A DNA stretch of 64,000 nt from Sisyra terminalis (taxonomy: Eukaryota > Arthropoda > Insecta > Neuroptera > Sisyridae): the NCBI GenBank assembly GCA_958496175.1, contig OY292278.1:310001-374000 (forward strand), in the 5' to 3' direction. Shown here piece by piece: positions 41,223 through 53,600 of the stretch. Position 1 is the first letter of the stretch; every line of letters starts with the position of its first letter. Under the pieces are notes generated by a model. That model was not told the DNA's origin. It saw nothing but the letters and a program-made list of their open reading frames with translations, and searched no databases. The position numbers were made by a program, and so were the translations under genes.

Positions 41223-41316
41223 GGTTATTTTGCTGTAATATTTGCGGTTAATATTGCGGATATTATTGCGGTTATTTTGCTGTAATATTTGCGGTTAATA
41301 TTGCGGATATTATTGC
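41223..41316 (+). repeat. 47-bp block dimer with private TTAATATT variant
   Basis: A 47-bp block, TGCTGTAATATT plus TGCGGTTAATATT-type sequence, is present twice in a row, both times with GGTTAATATTGCGG (41247 and 41294). That variant is otherwise seen only near 26764. The flanks are also unusual: GCGCTTATTTTT near 41199, TTTTTTCGGATATC near 41325 and TGCTGAAATATT near 41350. This is the youngest duplication at single-block scale that I can see. Confidence 0.75.
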
Positions 41317-41737
41317 GGTTATTTTTTCGGATATCATTGCGGTTATTTTGCTGAAATATTTGCGGTTAATTTGGCGGATATTATTGCGGTTATTTTGCGG
41401 TGATATTTGCGGTTATTTTTGCGGATATCATTGCGGTTATTTTGCGGTGATATTTGCGGTTATTTTTGCGGATATCATTGCGGTTATTTTGCGGTAATAT
41501 TTGCGGTTATTTTTGCGGATATCATTGCGGTTATTTTTGCGGATATTATTGCGGTTATTTTTGCGGTTACTATTGCCGTTATTTTTGCGGATATCATTGC
41601 GGTTATTTTGCGGTAACATTTGCGGTTATTTTTGCGGATATTATTGCGGTTATTTTTGCGGATATCATTGCGGTTATTTTGCGGTAATATTTGCGGTTAT
41701 TTTTGCGGATATTATTGCGGTTATTTTGCTGTAATAT

Positions 41738-42207
41738 TTGCGGTTAATTTTGCGGATATCATTGCGGTTATTTTTGCGGATATTATTGCGGTTATTTTTG
41801 CGGAAATCATTGCGGTTATTTTGCGGTGATATTTGCGGTTATTTTTGCGGATATCATTGCGGTTATTTTGCGGTAACATTTGCGGTTATTTTTGCGGATA
41901 TTATTGCGGTTATTTTTGCCGATATCATTGCGGTTATTTTGCGGTAATATTTGCGGTTATTTTTGCGGTTATTATTGCGGTTATTTTGCTGTAATATTTG
42001 CGGTTAATTTTGCGGATATCATTGCGGTTATTTTTGCGGATATTATTGCGGTTATTTTTGCGGAAATCATTGCGGTTATTTTGCGGTGATATTTGCGGTT
42101 ATTTTTGCGGATATCATTGCGGTTATTTTTGCGGATATCATTGCGGTTATTTTGCGGTGATATTTGCGGTTATTTTTGCGGATATTATTGCGGTTATTTT
42201 GCTGTAA
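41738..42207 (+). repeat. 260-bp unit doublet, occurrence 3 of 6
   Basis: The units start at 41738 and 41998. This occurrence has GCGGTTATTATT near 41967 in place of GCGGATATTATT. It lacks the following TTATGTTTGCGG segment, passing instead into TGCTGTAATATT blocks near 42200, so its right flank has been replaced relative to occurrences 2, 4 and 5. Confidence 0.8.
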
Positions 42208-43088
42208 TATTTGCGGTTAATTTTGCGGATATTATTGCGGTTAATTTTGCGGATATCATTGCGGTTATTTTGCTGTAATATTTGCGGTTAATTTTGCGGA
42301 TATTATTGCGGTTATTTTTGCGGATATCATTGCGGTTATTTTGCTGTAATATTTGCGGTTAATTTTGCGGATATCATTGCGGATATTTTTGCGGATATCA
42401 TTGCGGTTATTTTGCGGTAATATTAGCGGTTATTTTTGCGGATATCATTGCGGTTATTTTTGCGGATATTATTGCGGTTATTTTTGCGGATATTATTGCG
42501 GTTATTTTTGCGGATATCACTGCGGTTATTTTGCGGTAATATTTGCGGTTATTTTTGCGGATATCATTGCGGTTATTTTGCGGTAATATTTGCGGTTATT
42601 TTTGCGGATATTATTGCGGTTATTTTGCTGTAATATTTGCGGTTATTTTTGCGGATATCATTGCGGTTATTTTTGCGGATATTATTGCGGTTATTTTTGC
42701 GGATATCATTGCGGTTATTTTGCGGTGATATTTGCGGTTATTTTTGCGGATATCATTGCGGTTATTTTTGCGGATATTATTGCGGTTATTTTTGCGGTAA
42801 CATTTGCGGTTATTTTTGCGGATATTATTGCGGTTATTTTGCGGTAACATTTGCGGTTATTTTTGCGGATATCATTGCGGATATTTTGCGGTGATATTTG
42901 CGGTTATTTTTGCGGATATCATTGCGGTTATTTTGCGGTTATATTTGCGGTTATTTTTGCGGATATCATTGCGGTTATTTTTGCGGATATCATTGCGGTT
43001 ATTTTTGCGGATATTATTGCGGTTATTTTTGCGGTAACATTTGCGGTTATTTTTGCGGATATTATTGCGGTTATTTTGCGGTAACATT

Positions 43089-46000
43089 TGCGGTTATTTT
43101 TGCGGATATCATTGCGGATATTTTGCGGTGATATTTGCGGTTATTTTTGCGGATATCATTGCGGTTATTTTGCGGTTATATTTGCGGTTATTTTTGCGGA
43201 TATCATTGCGGTTATTTTTGCGGATATTATTGCGGTTATTTTTGCGGATATCATTGCGGTTATTTTGCTGTAATATTTGCGGTTAATTTTGCGGATATCA
43301 TTGCGGTTATTTTTGCGGATATCATTGCGGTTATTTTGCGGTAATATTAGCGGTTATTTTTGCGGATATCATTGCGGTTATTTTGCGGTAATATTAGCGG
43401 TTATTTTTGCGGATATCATTGCGGTTATTTTTGCGGATATTATAGCGGTTATTTTTGCGGATATTATTGCGGTTATTTTGCGGTAACATTTGCGGTTATT
43501 TTTGCGGATATCATTGCGGTTATTTTTGCGGATATTATAGCGGTTATTTTTGCGGATATTATTGCGGTTATTTTTGCGGATATCATTGCGGTTATTTTGG
43601 CGGATATTATTGCGGTTATTTTTGCGGATATTATTGCGGTTATTTTTGCGGATATCATTGCGGTTATTTTGCGATAACATTTGCGGTTATTTTTGCGGAT
43701 ATTATTGCGGTTATTTTTGCGGATATCATTGCGGTTATTTTGCTGTAATATTTGCGGTTAATTTTGCGGATATCATTGCGGTTATTTTTGCGGATATCAT
43801 TGCGGTTATTTTGCGGTAATATTAGCGGTTATTTTTGCGGATATCATTGCGGTTATTTTTGCGGATATTATAGCGGTTATTTTTGCGGATATTATTGCGG
43901 TTATTTTGCGGTAACATTTGCGGTTATTTTTGCGGATATTATTGCGGTTATTTTGCGGTGATATTTGCGGTTATTTTTGCGGATATCATTGCGGTTATTT
44001 TGCGGTAATATTAGCGGTTATTTTTGCGGATATCATTGCGGTTAATTTTGCGGATATTATTGCGGTTATTTTTGCGGATATCATTGCGGTTATTTTGCTG
44101 TAATATTTGCGGTTAATTTTGCGGATATTATTGCGGTTATTTTTGCGGATATCATTGCGGTTATTTTTGCGGATATCATTGCTGTTATTTTGCGGTGATA
44201 TTTGCGGTTATTTTTGCGGATATCATTACGGTTATTTTGCGGTAATATTTGCGGTTATTTTTGCGGATATCATTGCGGTTATTTTTGCGGATATTATTGC
44301 GGTTATTTTTGCGGATATCATTGCGGTTATTTTGCATTAATATTTGCGGTTAATTTTGCGGATATCATTGCGGATATTTTTGCGGATATCATTGCGGTTA
44401 TTTTGCGGTAATATTTGCGGTTATTTTTGCGGATATCATTGCGGTTATTTTGCGGTAATATTTGCGGTTATTTTAGCGGATATCATTGCGGTTATTTTGG
44501 CGGATATTATTGCGGTTATTTTTGCGGATATTATTGCGGTTATTTTTGCGGATATCATTGCGGTTATTTTGCGGTAACATTTGCGGTTATTTTTGCGGAT
44601 ATTATTGCGGTTATTTTTGCGGATATCATTGCGGTTATTTTGCGGTAATATTTGCGGTTATTTTTGCGGATATTATTGCGGTTATTTTGCAGTAATATTT
44701 GCGGTTAATTTTGCGGATATTATTGCGGTTAATTTTGCGGATATCATTGCGGTTATTTTGCTGTAATATTTGCGGTTAATTTTGCGGATATTATTGCGGT
44801 TATTTTTGCGGATATCATTGCGGTTATTTTTGCGGATATTATTGCGGTTATTTTTGCGGATATTATTGCGGGAATTTTTGCGGATATCATTGCGGTTATT
44901 TTGCGGTAACATTTGCGGTTATTTTTGCGGATATTATTGCGGTTATTTTTGCGGAAATCATTGCGGTTATTTTGCGGTAATATTTGCGGTTATTTTTGCG
45001 GATATTATTGCGGTTATTTTGCAGTAATATTTGCGGTTAATTTTGCGGATATTATTGCGGTTATTTTTGCGGATATCATTGCGGTTATATTGCTGTAATA
45101 TTTGCGGTTAATTTTGCGGATATCATTGCGGTTTTTTTTGCGGATATCATTGCGGTTATTTTTGCGGATATCATTGCGGATATTTTGCGGTGATATTTGC
45201 GGTTATTTTTGCGGATATCATTGCGGTTATTTTGCGGTTATATTTGCGGTTATTTTTGCGGATATCATTGCGGTTATTTTTGCGGATATTATTGCGGTTA
45301 TTTTTGCGGATATCATTGCGGTTATTTTGCTGTAATATTTGCGGTTAATTTTGCGGATATCATTGCGGTTATTTTTGCGGATATCATTGCGGTTATTTTG
45401 CGGTAATATTAGCGGTTATTTTTGCGGATATCATTGCGGTTATTTTGCGGTAATATTAGCGGTTATTTTTGCGGATATCATTGCGGTTATTTTTGCGGAT
45501 ATTATAGCGGTTATTTTTGCGGATATTATTGCGGTTATTTTGCGGTAACATTTGCGGTTATTTTTGCGGATATCATTGCGGTTATTTTTGCGGATATTAT
45601 AGCGGTTATTTTTGCGGATATTATTGCGGTTATTTTTGCGGATATCATTGCGGTTATTTTGGCGGATATTATTGCGGTTATTTTTGCGGATATTATTGCG
45701 GTTATTTTTGCGGATATCATTGCGGTTATTTTGCGGTAACATTTGCGGTTATTTTTGCGGATATTATTGCGGTTATTTTTGCGGATATCATTGCGGTTAT
45801 TTTGCTGTAATATTTGCGGTTAATTTTGCGGATATCATTGCGGTTATTTTTGCGGATATCATTGCGGTTATTTTGCGGTAATATTAGCGGTTATTTTTGC
45901 GGATATCATTGCGGTTATTTTTGCGGATATTATAGCGGTTATTTTTGCGGATATTATTGCGGTTATTTTGCGGTAACATTTGCGGTTATTTTTGCGGATA

Positions 46001-47357
46001 TTATTGCGGTTATTTTGCGGTGATATTTGCGGTTATTTTTGCGGATATCATTGCGGTTATTTTGCGGTAATATTAGCGGTTATTTTTGCGGATATCATTG
46101 CGGTTATTTTTGCGGATATTATAGCGGTTATTTTTGCGGATATTATTGCGGTTATTTTGCGGTAACATTTGCGGTTATTTTTGCGGATATTATTGCGGTT
46201 ATTTTGCGGTGATATTTGCGGTTATTTTTGCGGATATCATTGCGGTTATTTTGCGGTAATATTTGCGGTTATTTTTGCGGATATCATTGCGGTTATTTTG
46301 CGGTAATATTTGCGGTTATTTTTGCGGATATTATTGCGGTTATTTTGCTGTAATATTTGCGGTTAATTTTGCGGATATTATTGCGGTTATTTTTGCGGAT
46401 ATCATTGCGGTTATTTTGCTGTAATATTTGCGGTTAATTTTGCGGATATTATTGCGGTTATTTTTGCGGATATCATTGCGGTTATTTTTGCGGATATCAT
46501 TGCTGTTATTTTGCGGTGATATTTGCGGTTATTTTTGCGGATATCATTACGGTTATTTTGCGGTAATATTTGCGGTTATTTTTGCGGATATCATTGCGGT
46601 TATTTTTGCGGATATTATTGCGGTTATTTTTGCGGATATCATTGCGGTTATTTTGCATTAATATTTGCGGTTAATTTTGCGGATATCATTGCGGATATTT
46701 TTGCGGATATCATTGCGGTTATTTTGCGGTAATATTTGCGGTTATTTTTGCGGATATCATTGCGGTTATTTTGCGGTAATATTTGCGGTTATTTTAGCGG
46801 ATATCATTGCGGTTATTTTGGCGGATATTATTGCGGTTATTTTTGCGGATATTATTGCGGTTATTTTTGCGGATATCATTGCGGTTATTTTGCGGTAACA
46901 TTTGCGGTTATTTTTGCGGATATTATTGCGGTTATTTTTGCGGATATCATTGCGGTTATTTTGCGGTAATATTTGCGGTTATTTTTGCGGATATTATTGC
47001 GGTTATTTTGCAGTAATATTTGCGGTTAATTTTGCGGATATTATTGCGGTTAATTTTGCGGATATCATTGCGGTTATTTTGCTGTAATATTTGCGGTTAA
47101 TTTTGCGGATATTATTGCGGTTATTTTTGCGGATATCATTGCGGTTATTTTTGCGGATATTATTGCGGTTATTTTTGCGGATATTATTGCGGGAATTTTT
47201 GCGGATATCATTGCGGTTATTTTGCGGTAACATTTGCGGTTATTTTTGCGGATATTATTGCGGTTATTTTTGCGGAAATCATTGCGGTTATTTTGCGGTA
47301 ATATTTGCGGTTATTTTTGCGGATATTATTGCGGTTATTTTGCAGTAATATTTGCGG
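43089..47357 (+). repeat. Composite duplication, offsets 2,062 and 2,321 bp
   Basis: 43089-44043 matches 45151-46105 (offset 2,062) and 44037-45036 matches 46358-47357 (offset 2,321). The second copy therefore carries about 259 extra bases at 46106-46357, which resemble 29.7-29.98 kb at offset 16,444. One substitution was found: 43674 a (GCGATAACATT) versus 45736 g. Shared markers are GCGGTTATATT near 43168 and 45238, ATTATAGCGG, TTAGCGG and TGCATTAATATT (44334, 46655). Confidence 0.85.
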
Positions 47358-48574
47358 TTATTTTTGCGGATATTATTGCGGTTATTTTGCGGTAACATTT
47401 GCGGTTATTTTTGCGGATATTATTGCGGTTATTTTGCGGTGATATTTGCGGTTATTTTTGCGGATATCATTGCGGTTATTTTGCGGTAATATTTGCGGTT
47501 ATTTTTGCGGATATCATTGCGGTTATTTTGCGGTAATATTTGCGGTTATTTTTGCGGATATTATTGCGGTTATTTTGCTGTAATATTTGCGGTTAATTTT
47601 GCGGATATAATTGCGGTTATTTTTGCGGATATTATTGCGGTTATTTTTGCGGATATCATTGCGGTTATTTTGCTGTAATATTTGCGGTTAATTTTGCGGA
47701 TATCATTGCGGTTATTTTTGCGGATATCATTGCGGTTATTTTGCGGTAATATTAGCGGTTATTTTTGCGGATATCAATGCCGTTATTTTTGCGGATATTA
47801 TTGCGGGAATTTTTGCGGATATCATTGCGGTTATTTTGCGGTAACATTTGCGGTTATTTTTGCGGATATTATTGCGGTTATTTTTGCGGAAATCATTGCG
47901 GTTATTTTGCGGTAATATTAGCGGTTATTTTTGCGGATATTATTGCGGTTATTTTGCTGTAATATTTGCGGTTAATTTTGCGGATATTATTGCGGTTATT
48001 TTTGCGGATATCATTGCGGTTATTTTGCTGTAATATTTGCGGTTAATTTGGCGGATATTATTGCGGTTATTTTTGCGGATATCATTGCGGTTATTTTTGC
48101 GGATAACATTGCGGTTATTTTGCGGTGATATTTGCGGTTATTTTTGCGGATATCATTGCGGTTATTTTGCGGTAATATTTGCGGTTATTTTTGCGGATAT
48201 CATTGCGGTTATTTTTGCGGATATTATTGCGGTTATTTTTGCGGATATTATTGCGGTTATTTTGGCGGATATCATTGCGGTTATTTTGCGGTAATATTTG
48301 CGGTTATTTTTGCGGATATTATTGCGGTTATTTTGCTGTAATATTTGCGGTTAATTTTGCGGATATAATTGCGGTTATTTTTGCGGATATTATTGCGGTT
48401 ATTTTTGCGGATATCATTGCGGTTATTTTGCTGTAATATTTGCGGTTAATTTGGCGGATATTATTGCGGTTATTTTTGCGGATATCATTGCGGTTATTTT
48501 TGCGGATAACATTGCGGTTATTTTGCGGTGATATTTGCGGTTATTTTTGCGGATATCATTGCGGTTATTTTGCG

Positions 48575-50625
48575 GTAATATTTGCGGTTATGTTTGCGGA
48601 TATCATTGCGGTTATTTTTGCGGATATTATTGCGGTTATTTTTGCGGATATTATTGCGGTTATTTTTGCGGATATCATTGCGGTTATTTTGCGGTAACAT
48701 TTGCGGTTATTTTTGCGGATATTATTGCGGTTATTTTTGCGGATATCATTGCGGTTATTTTGCGGTAATATTTGCGGTTATTTTTGCGGATATTATTGCG
48801 GTTATTTGGCTGTAATATTTGCGGTTAATTTTGCGGGTATTATTGCGGTTATTTTTGCGGAAATCATTGCGGTTATTTTGCTGTAATATTTGCGGTTAAT
48901 TTTGCGGATATCATTGCGGTTATTTTGGCGGATATCATTGCGGTTATTTTGCGGTAATATTTGCGGTTATTTTTGCGGATATCATTTCGGTTATTTTTGC
49001 GGATATCATTGCGGTTATTTTGCTGTAATATTTGTGGTTAATTTTGCGGATATTATTGCGGTTATTTTTGCGGATATCATTGCGGTTATTTTTGCGGATA
49101 TCATTGCGGTTATTTTGCGGTGATATTTGCGGTTATTTTTGCGGATATCATTGCGGTTATTTTGCGGTAATATTTGCGGTTATTTTTGCGGATATTATTG
49201 CGGTTATTTTTGCGGATATTATTGCGGTTATTTTTGCGGATATCATTGCGGTTATTTTGCTGTAATATTTGTGGTTAATTTTGCGGATATTATTGCGGTT
49301 ATTTTTGCGGATATCATTGCGGTTATTTTTGCGGATAACATTGCGGTTATTTTGCGGTGATATTTGCGGTTATTTTTGCGGATATCATTGCGGTTATTTT
49401 GCGGTAATATTTGCGGTTATTTTTGCGGATATCATTGCGGTTATTTTTGCGGATATTATTGCGGTTATTTTTGCGGATATTATTGCGGTTATTTTGGCGG
49501 ATATCATTGCGGTTATTTTGCGGTAATATTTGCGGTTATTTTTGCGGATATTATTGCGGTTATTTTGCTGTAATATTTGCGGTTAATTTTGCGGATATCA
49601 TTGCGGTTATTTTTGCGGATATTATTGCGGTTATTTTTGCGGAAATCATTGCGGTTATTTTGCTGTAATATTTGCGGTTAATTTGGCGGATATTATTGCG
49701 GTTATTTTTGCGGATATCATTGCGGTTATTTTTGCGGATAACATTGCGGTTATTTTGCGGTGATATTTGCGGTTATTTTTGCGGATATCATTGCGGTTAT
49801 TTTGCGGTAATATTTGCGGTTATTTTTGCGGATATCATTGCGGTTATTTTTGCGGATATTATTGCGGTTATTTTTGCGGTAATATTTGCGGTTATTTTTG
49901 CGGATATTATTGCGGTTATTTTGCTGTAATATTTGCGGTTAATTTTGCGGATATTATTGCGGTTATTTTTGCGGATATCATTGCGGTTATTTTGCTGTAA
50001 TATTTGCGGTTAATTTGGCGGATATTATTGCGGTTATTTTTGCGGATATCATTGCGGTTATTTTGCGGTAATATTTGCGGTTATTTTTGCGGATATCATT
50101 GCGGTTATTTTTGCGGATATTATTGCGGTTATTTTTGCGGATATTATTGCGGTTATTTTGGCGGATATCATTGCGGTTATTTTGCGGTAATATTTGCGGT
50201 TATTTTTGCGGATATTATTGCGGTTATTTTGCTGTAATATTTGCGGTTAATTTTGCGGATATCATTGCGGTTATTTTTGCGGATATTATTGCGGTTATTT
50301 TTGCGGAAATCATTGCGGTTATTTTGCGGTGATATTTGCGGTTATTTTTGCGGATATCATTGCGGTTATTTTGCGGTAACATTTGCGGTTATTTTTGCGG
50401 ATATTATTGCGGTTATTTTTGCCGATATCATTGCGGTTATTTTGCGGTAATATTTGCGGTTATTTTTGCGGATATTATTGCGGTTATTTTGCTGTAATAT
50501 TTGCGGTTAATTTTGCGGATATCATTGCGGTTATTTTTGCGGATATTATTGCGGTTATTTTTGCGGAAATCATTGCGGTTATTTTGCGGTGATATTTGCG
50601 GTTATTTTTGCGGATATCATTGCGG
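48575..50625 (+). repeat. Segment shared with 56534-58584 (offset 7,959), left copy
   Basis: About 2.05 kb matches in register. Differences found are GGTTAATTTTGCGGG near 48825 versus GGTTTATTTTGCGGG near 56784, and GTGATATTTGCGG near 49124 versus GTGATATATGCGG near 57083. On the right the register shifts by one 24-bp unit near 50630. The left 0.8 kb also matches 34.57-35.4 kb at offset 14,005. Confidence 0.85.
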
Positions 50626-50686
50626 TTATTTTGCGGTGATATTTGCGGTTATTTTTGCGGATATCATTGCGGTTAATTTGCGGTAA
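50241..50686 (+). repeat. 260-bp unit doublet, occurrence 4 of 6 (second unit one 24-mer short)
   Basis: The units start at 50241 and 50501. The second unit lacks one 24-bp unit near 50630 compared with 58460-58669, and the TTATGTTTGCGG marker follows near 50696. It sits at the right end of the segment shared with 56.5-58.6 kb at offset 7,959. Confidence 0.82.
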
Positions 50687-53600
50687 TATTTGCGGTTATG
50701 TTTGCGGATATCATTGCGGTTATTTTTGCGGATATTATTGCGGTTATTTTTGCCGATATTATTGCGGTTATTTTTGCGGATATCATTGCGGTTATTTTGC
50801 GGTAACATTTGCGGTTATTTTTGCGGATATTATTGCGGTTATTTTTGCGGATATCATTGCGGTTATTTTGCGGTAATATTTGCGGTTATTTTTGCGGATA
50901 TTATTGCGGTTATTTGGCTGTAATATTTGCGGTTAATTTTGCGGATATTATTGCGGTTATTTTTGCGGAAATCATTGCGGTTATTTTGCTGTAATATTTG
51001 CGGTTAATTTTGCGGATATCATTGCGGTTATTTTTGCGGATATCATTGCGGTTATTTTGCGGTAATATTTGCGGTTATTTTTGCGGATATTATTTCGGTT
51101 ATTTTTGCGGATATCATTGCGGTTATTTTGCTGTAATATTTGTGGTTAATTTTGCGGATATTATTGCGGTTATTTTTGCGTATATCATTGCGGTTATTTT
51201 TGCGGATATCATTGCGGTTATTTTGCGGTAACATTTGCGGTTATTTTTGCGGATATTATTGCGGTTATTTTTGCGGATATTATTGCGGTTATTTTTGCGG
51301 ATATCATTGCGGTTATATTGCGGTAACATTTGCGGTTATTTTTGCGGATATTATTGCGGTTATTTTTGCGGATATCATTGCGGTTATTTTGCGGTAATAT
51401 TTGCGGTTATTTTTGCGGATATTATTGCGGTTATTTTGCTGTAATATTTGCGGTTAATTTTGCGGATATTATTGCGGTTATTTTTGCGGATATCATTGCG
51501 GTTATTTTGCTGTAATATTTGCGGTTAATTTTGCGGATATTATTGCGGTTATTTTTGCGGATATCATTGCGGTTAATTTTGCGGATATCATTGCTGTTAT
51601 TTTGCGGTGATATTTGCGGTTATTTTTGCGGATATCATTACGGTTATTTTGCGGTAATATTTGCGGTTATTTTTGCGGATATCATTGCGGTTATTTTTGC
51701 GGATATTATTGCGGATATCAATGCCGTTATTTTTGCGGATATTATTGCGGGAATTTTTGCGGATATCATTGCGGTTATTTTGCGGTAACATTTGCGGTTA
51801 TTTTTGCGGATATTATTGCGGTTATTTTTGCGGAAATCATTGCGGTTATTTTGCGGTAATATTAGCGGTTATTTTTGCGGATATTATTGCGGTTATTTTG
51901 CTGTAATATTTGCGGTTAATTTTGCGGATATTATTGCGGTTATTTTTGCGGATATCATTGCGGTTATTTTGCTGTAATATTTGCGGTTAATTTGGCGGAT
52001 ATTATTGCGGTTATTTTTGCGGATATCATTGCGGTTATTTTTGCGGATAACATTGCGGTTATTTTGCGGTGATATTTGCGGTTATTTTTGCGGATATCAT
52101 TGCGGTTATTTTGCGGTAATATTTGCGGTTATTTTTGCGGATATCATTGCGGTTATTTTTGCGGATATTATTGCGGTTATTTTTGCGGATATTATTGCGG
52201 TTATTTTGGCGGATATCATTGCGGTTATTTTGCGGTAATATTTGCGGTTATTTTTGCGGATATTATTGCGGTTATTTTGCTGTAATATTTGCGGTTAATT
52301 TTGCGGATATAATTGCGGTTATTTTTGCGGATATTATTGCGGTTATTTTTGCGGATATCATTGCGGTTATTTTGCTGTAATATTTGCGGTTAATTTTGCG
52401 GATATCATTGCGGTTATTTTTGCGGATATCATTGCGGTTATTTTGCGGTAATATTAGCGGTTATTTTTGCGGATATCAATGCCGTTATTTTTGCGGATAT
52501 TATTGCGGGAATTTTTGCGGATATCATTGCGGTTATTTTGCGGTAACATTTGCGGTTATTTTTGCGGATATTATTGCGGTTATTTTTGCGGAAATCATTG
52601 CGGTTATTTTGCGGTAATATTTGCGGTTATTTTTGCGGATATTATTGCGGTTATTTTGCTGTAATATTTGCGGTTAATTTTGCGGATATTATTGCGGTTA
52701 TTTTTGCGGATATCATTGCGGTTATTTTGCTGTAATATTTGCGGTTAATTTGGCGGATATTATTGCGGTTATTTTTGCGGATATCATTGCGGTTATTTTT
52801 GCGGATAACATTGCGGTTATTTTGCGGTGATATTTGCGGTTATTTTTGCGGATATCATTGCGGTTATTTTGCGGTAATATTTGCGGTTATTTTTGCGGAT
52901 ATCATTGCGGTTATTTTTGCGGATATTATTGCGGTTATTTTTGCGGATATTATTGCGGTTATTTTTGCGGATATCATTGCGGTTATTTTTGCGGATAACA
53001 TTGCGGTTATTTTGCGGTGATATTTGCGGTTATTTTTGCGGATATCATTGCGGTTATTTTGCGGTAATATTTGCGGTTATTTTTGCGGATATCATTGCGG
53101 TTATTTTTGCGGATATTATTGCGGTTATTTTTGCGGTAATATTTGCGGTTATTTTTGCGGATATTATTGCGGTTATTTTGCTGTAATATTTGCGGTTAAT
53201 TTTGCGGATATTATTGCGGTTATTTTTGCGGATATCATTGCGGTTATTTTGCTGTAATATTTGCGGTTAATTTGGCGGATATTATTGCGGTTATTTTTGC
53301 GGATATCATTGCGGTTATTTTGCGGTAATATTTGCGGTTATTTTTGCGGATATCATTGCGGTTATTTTTGCGGATATTATTGCGGTTATTTTTGCGGATA
53401 TTATTGCGGTTATTTTGGCGGATATCATTGCGGTTATTTTGCGGTAATATTTGCGGTTATTTTTGCGGATATTATTGCGGTTATTTTGCTGTAATATTTG
53501 CGGTTAATTTTGCGGATATCATTGCGGTTATTTTTGCGGATATTATTGCGGTTATTTTTGCGGAAATCATTGCGGTTATTTTGCGGTGATATTTGCGGTT

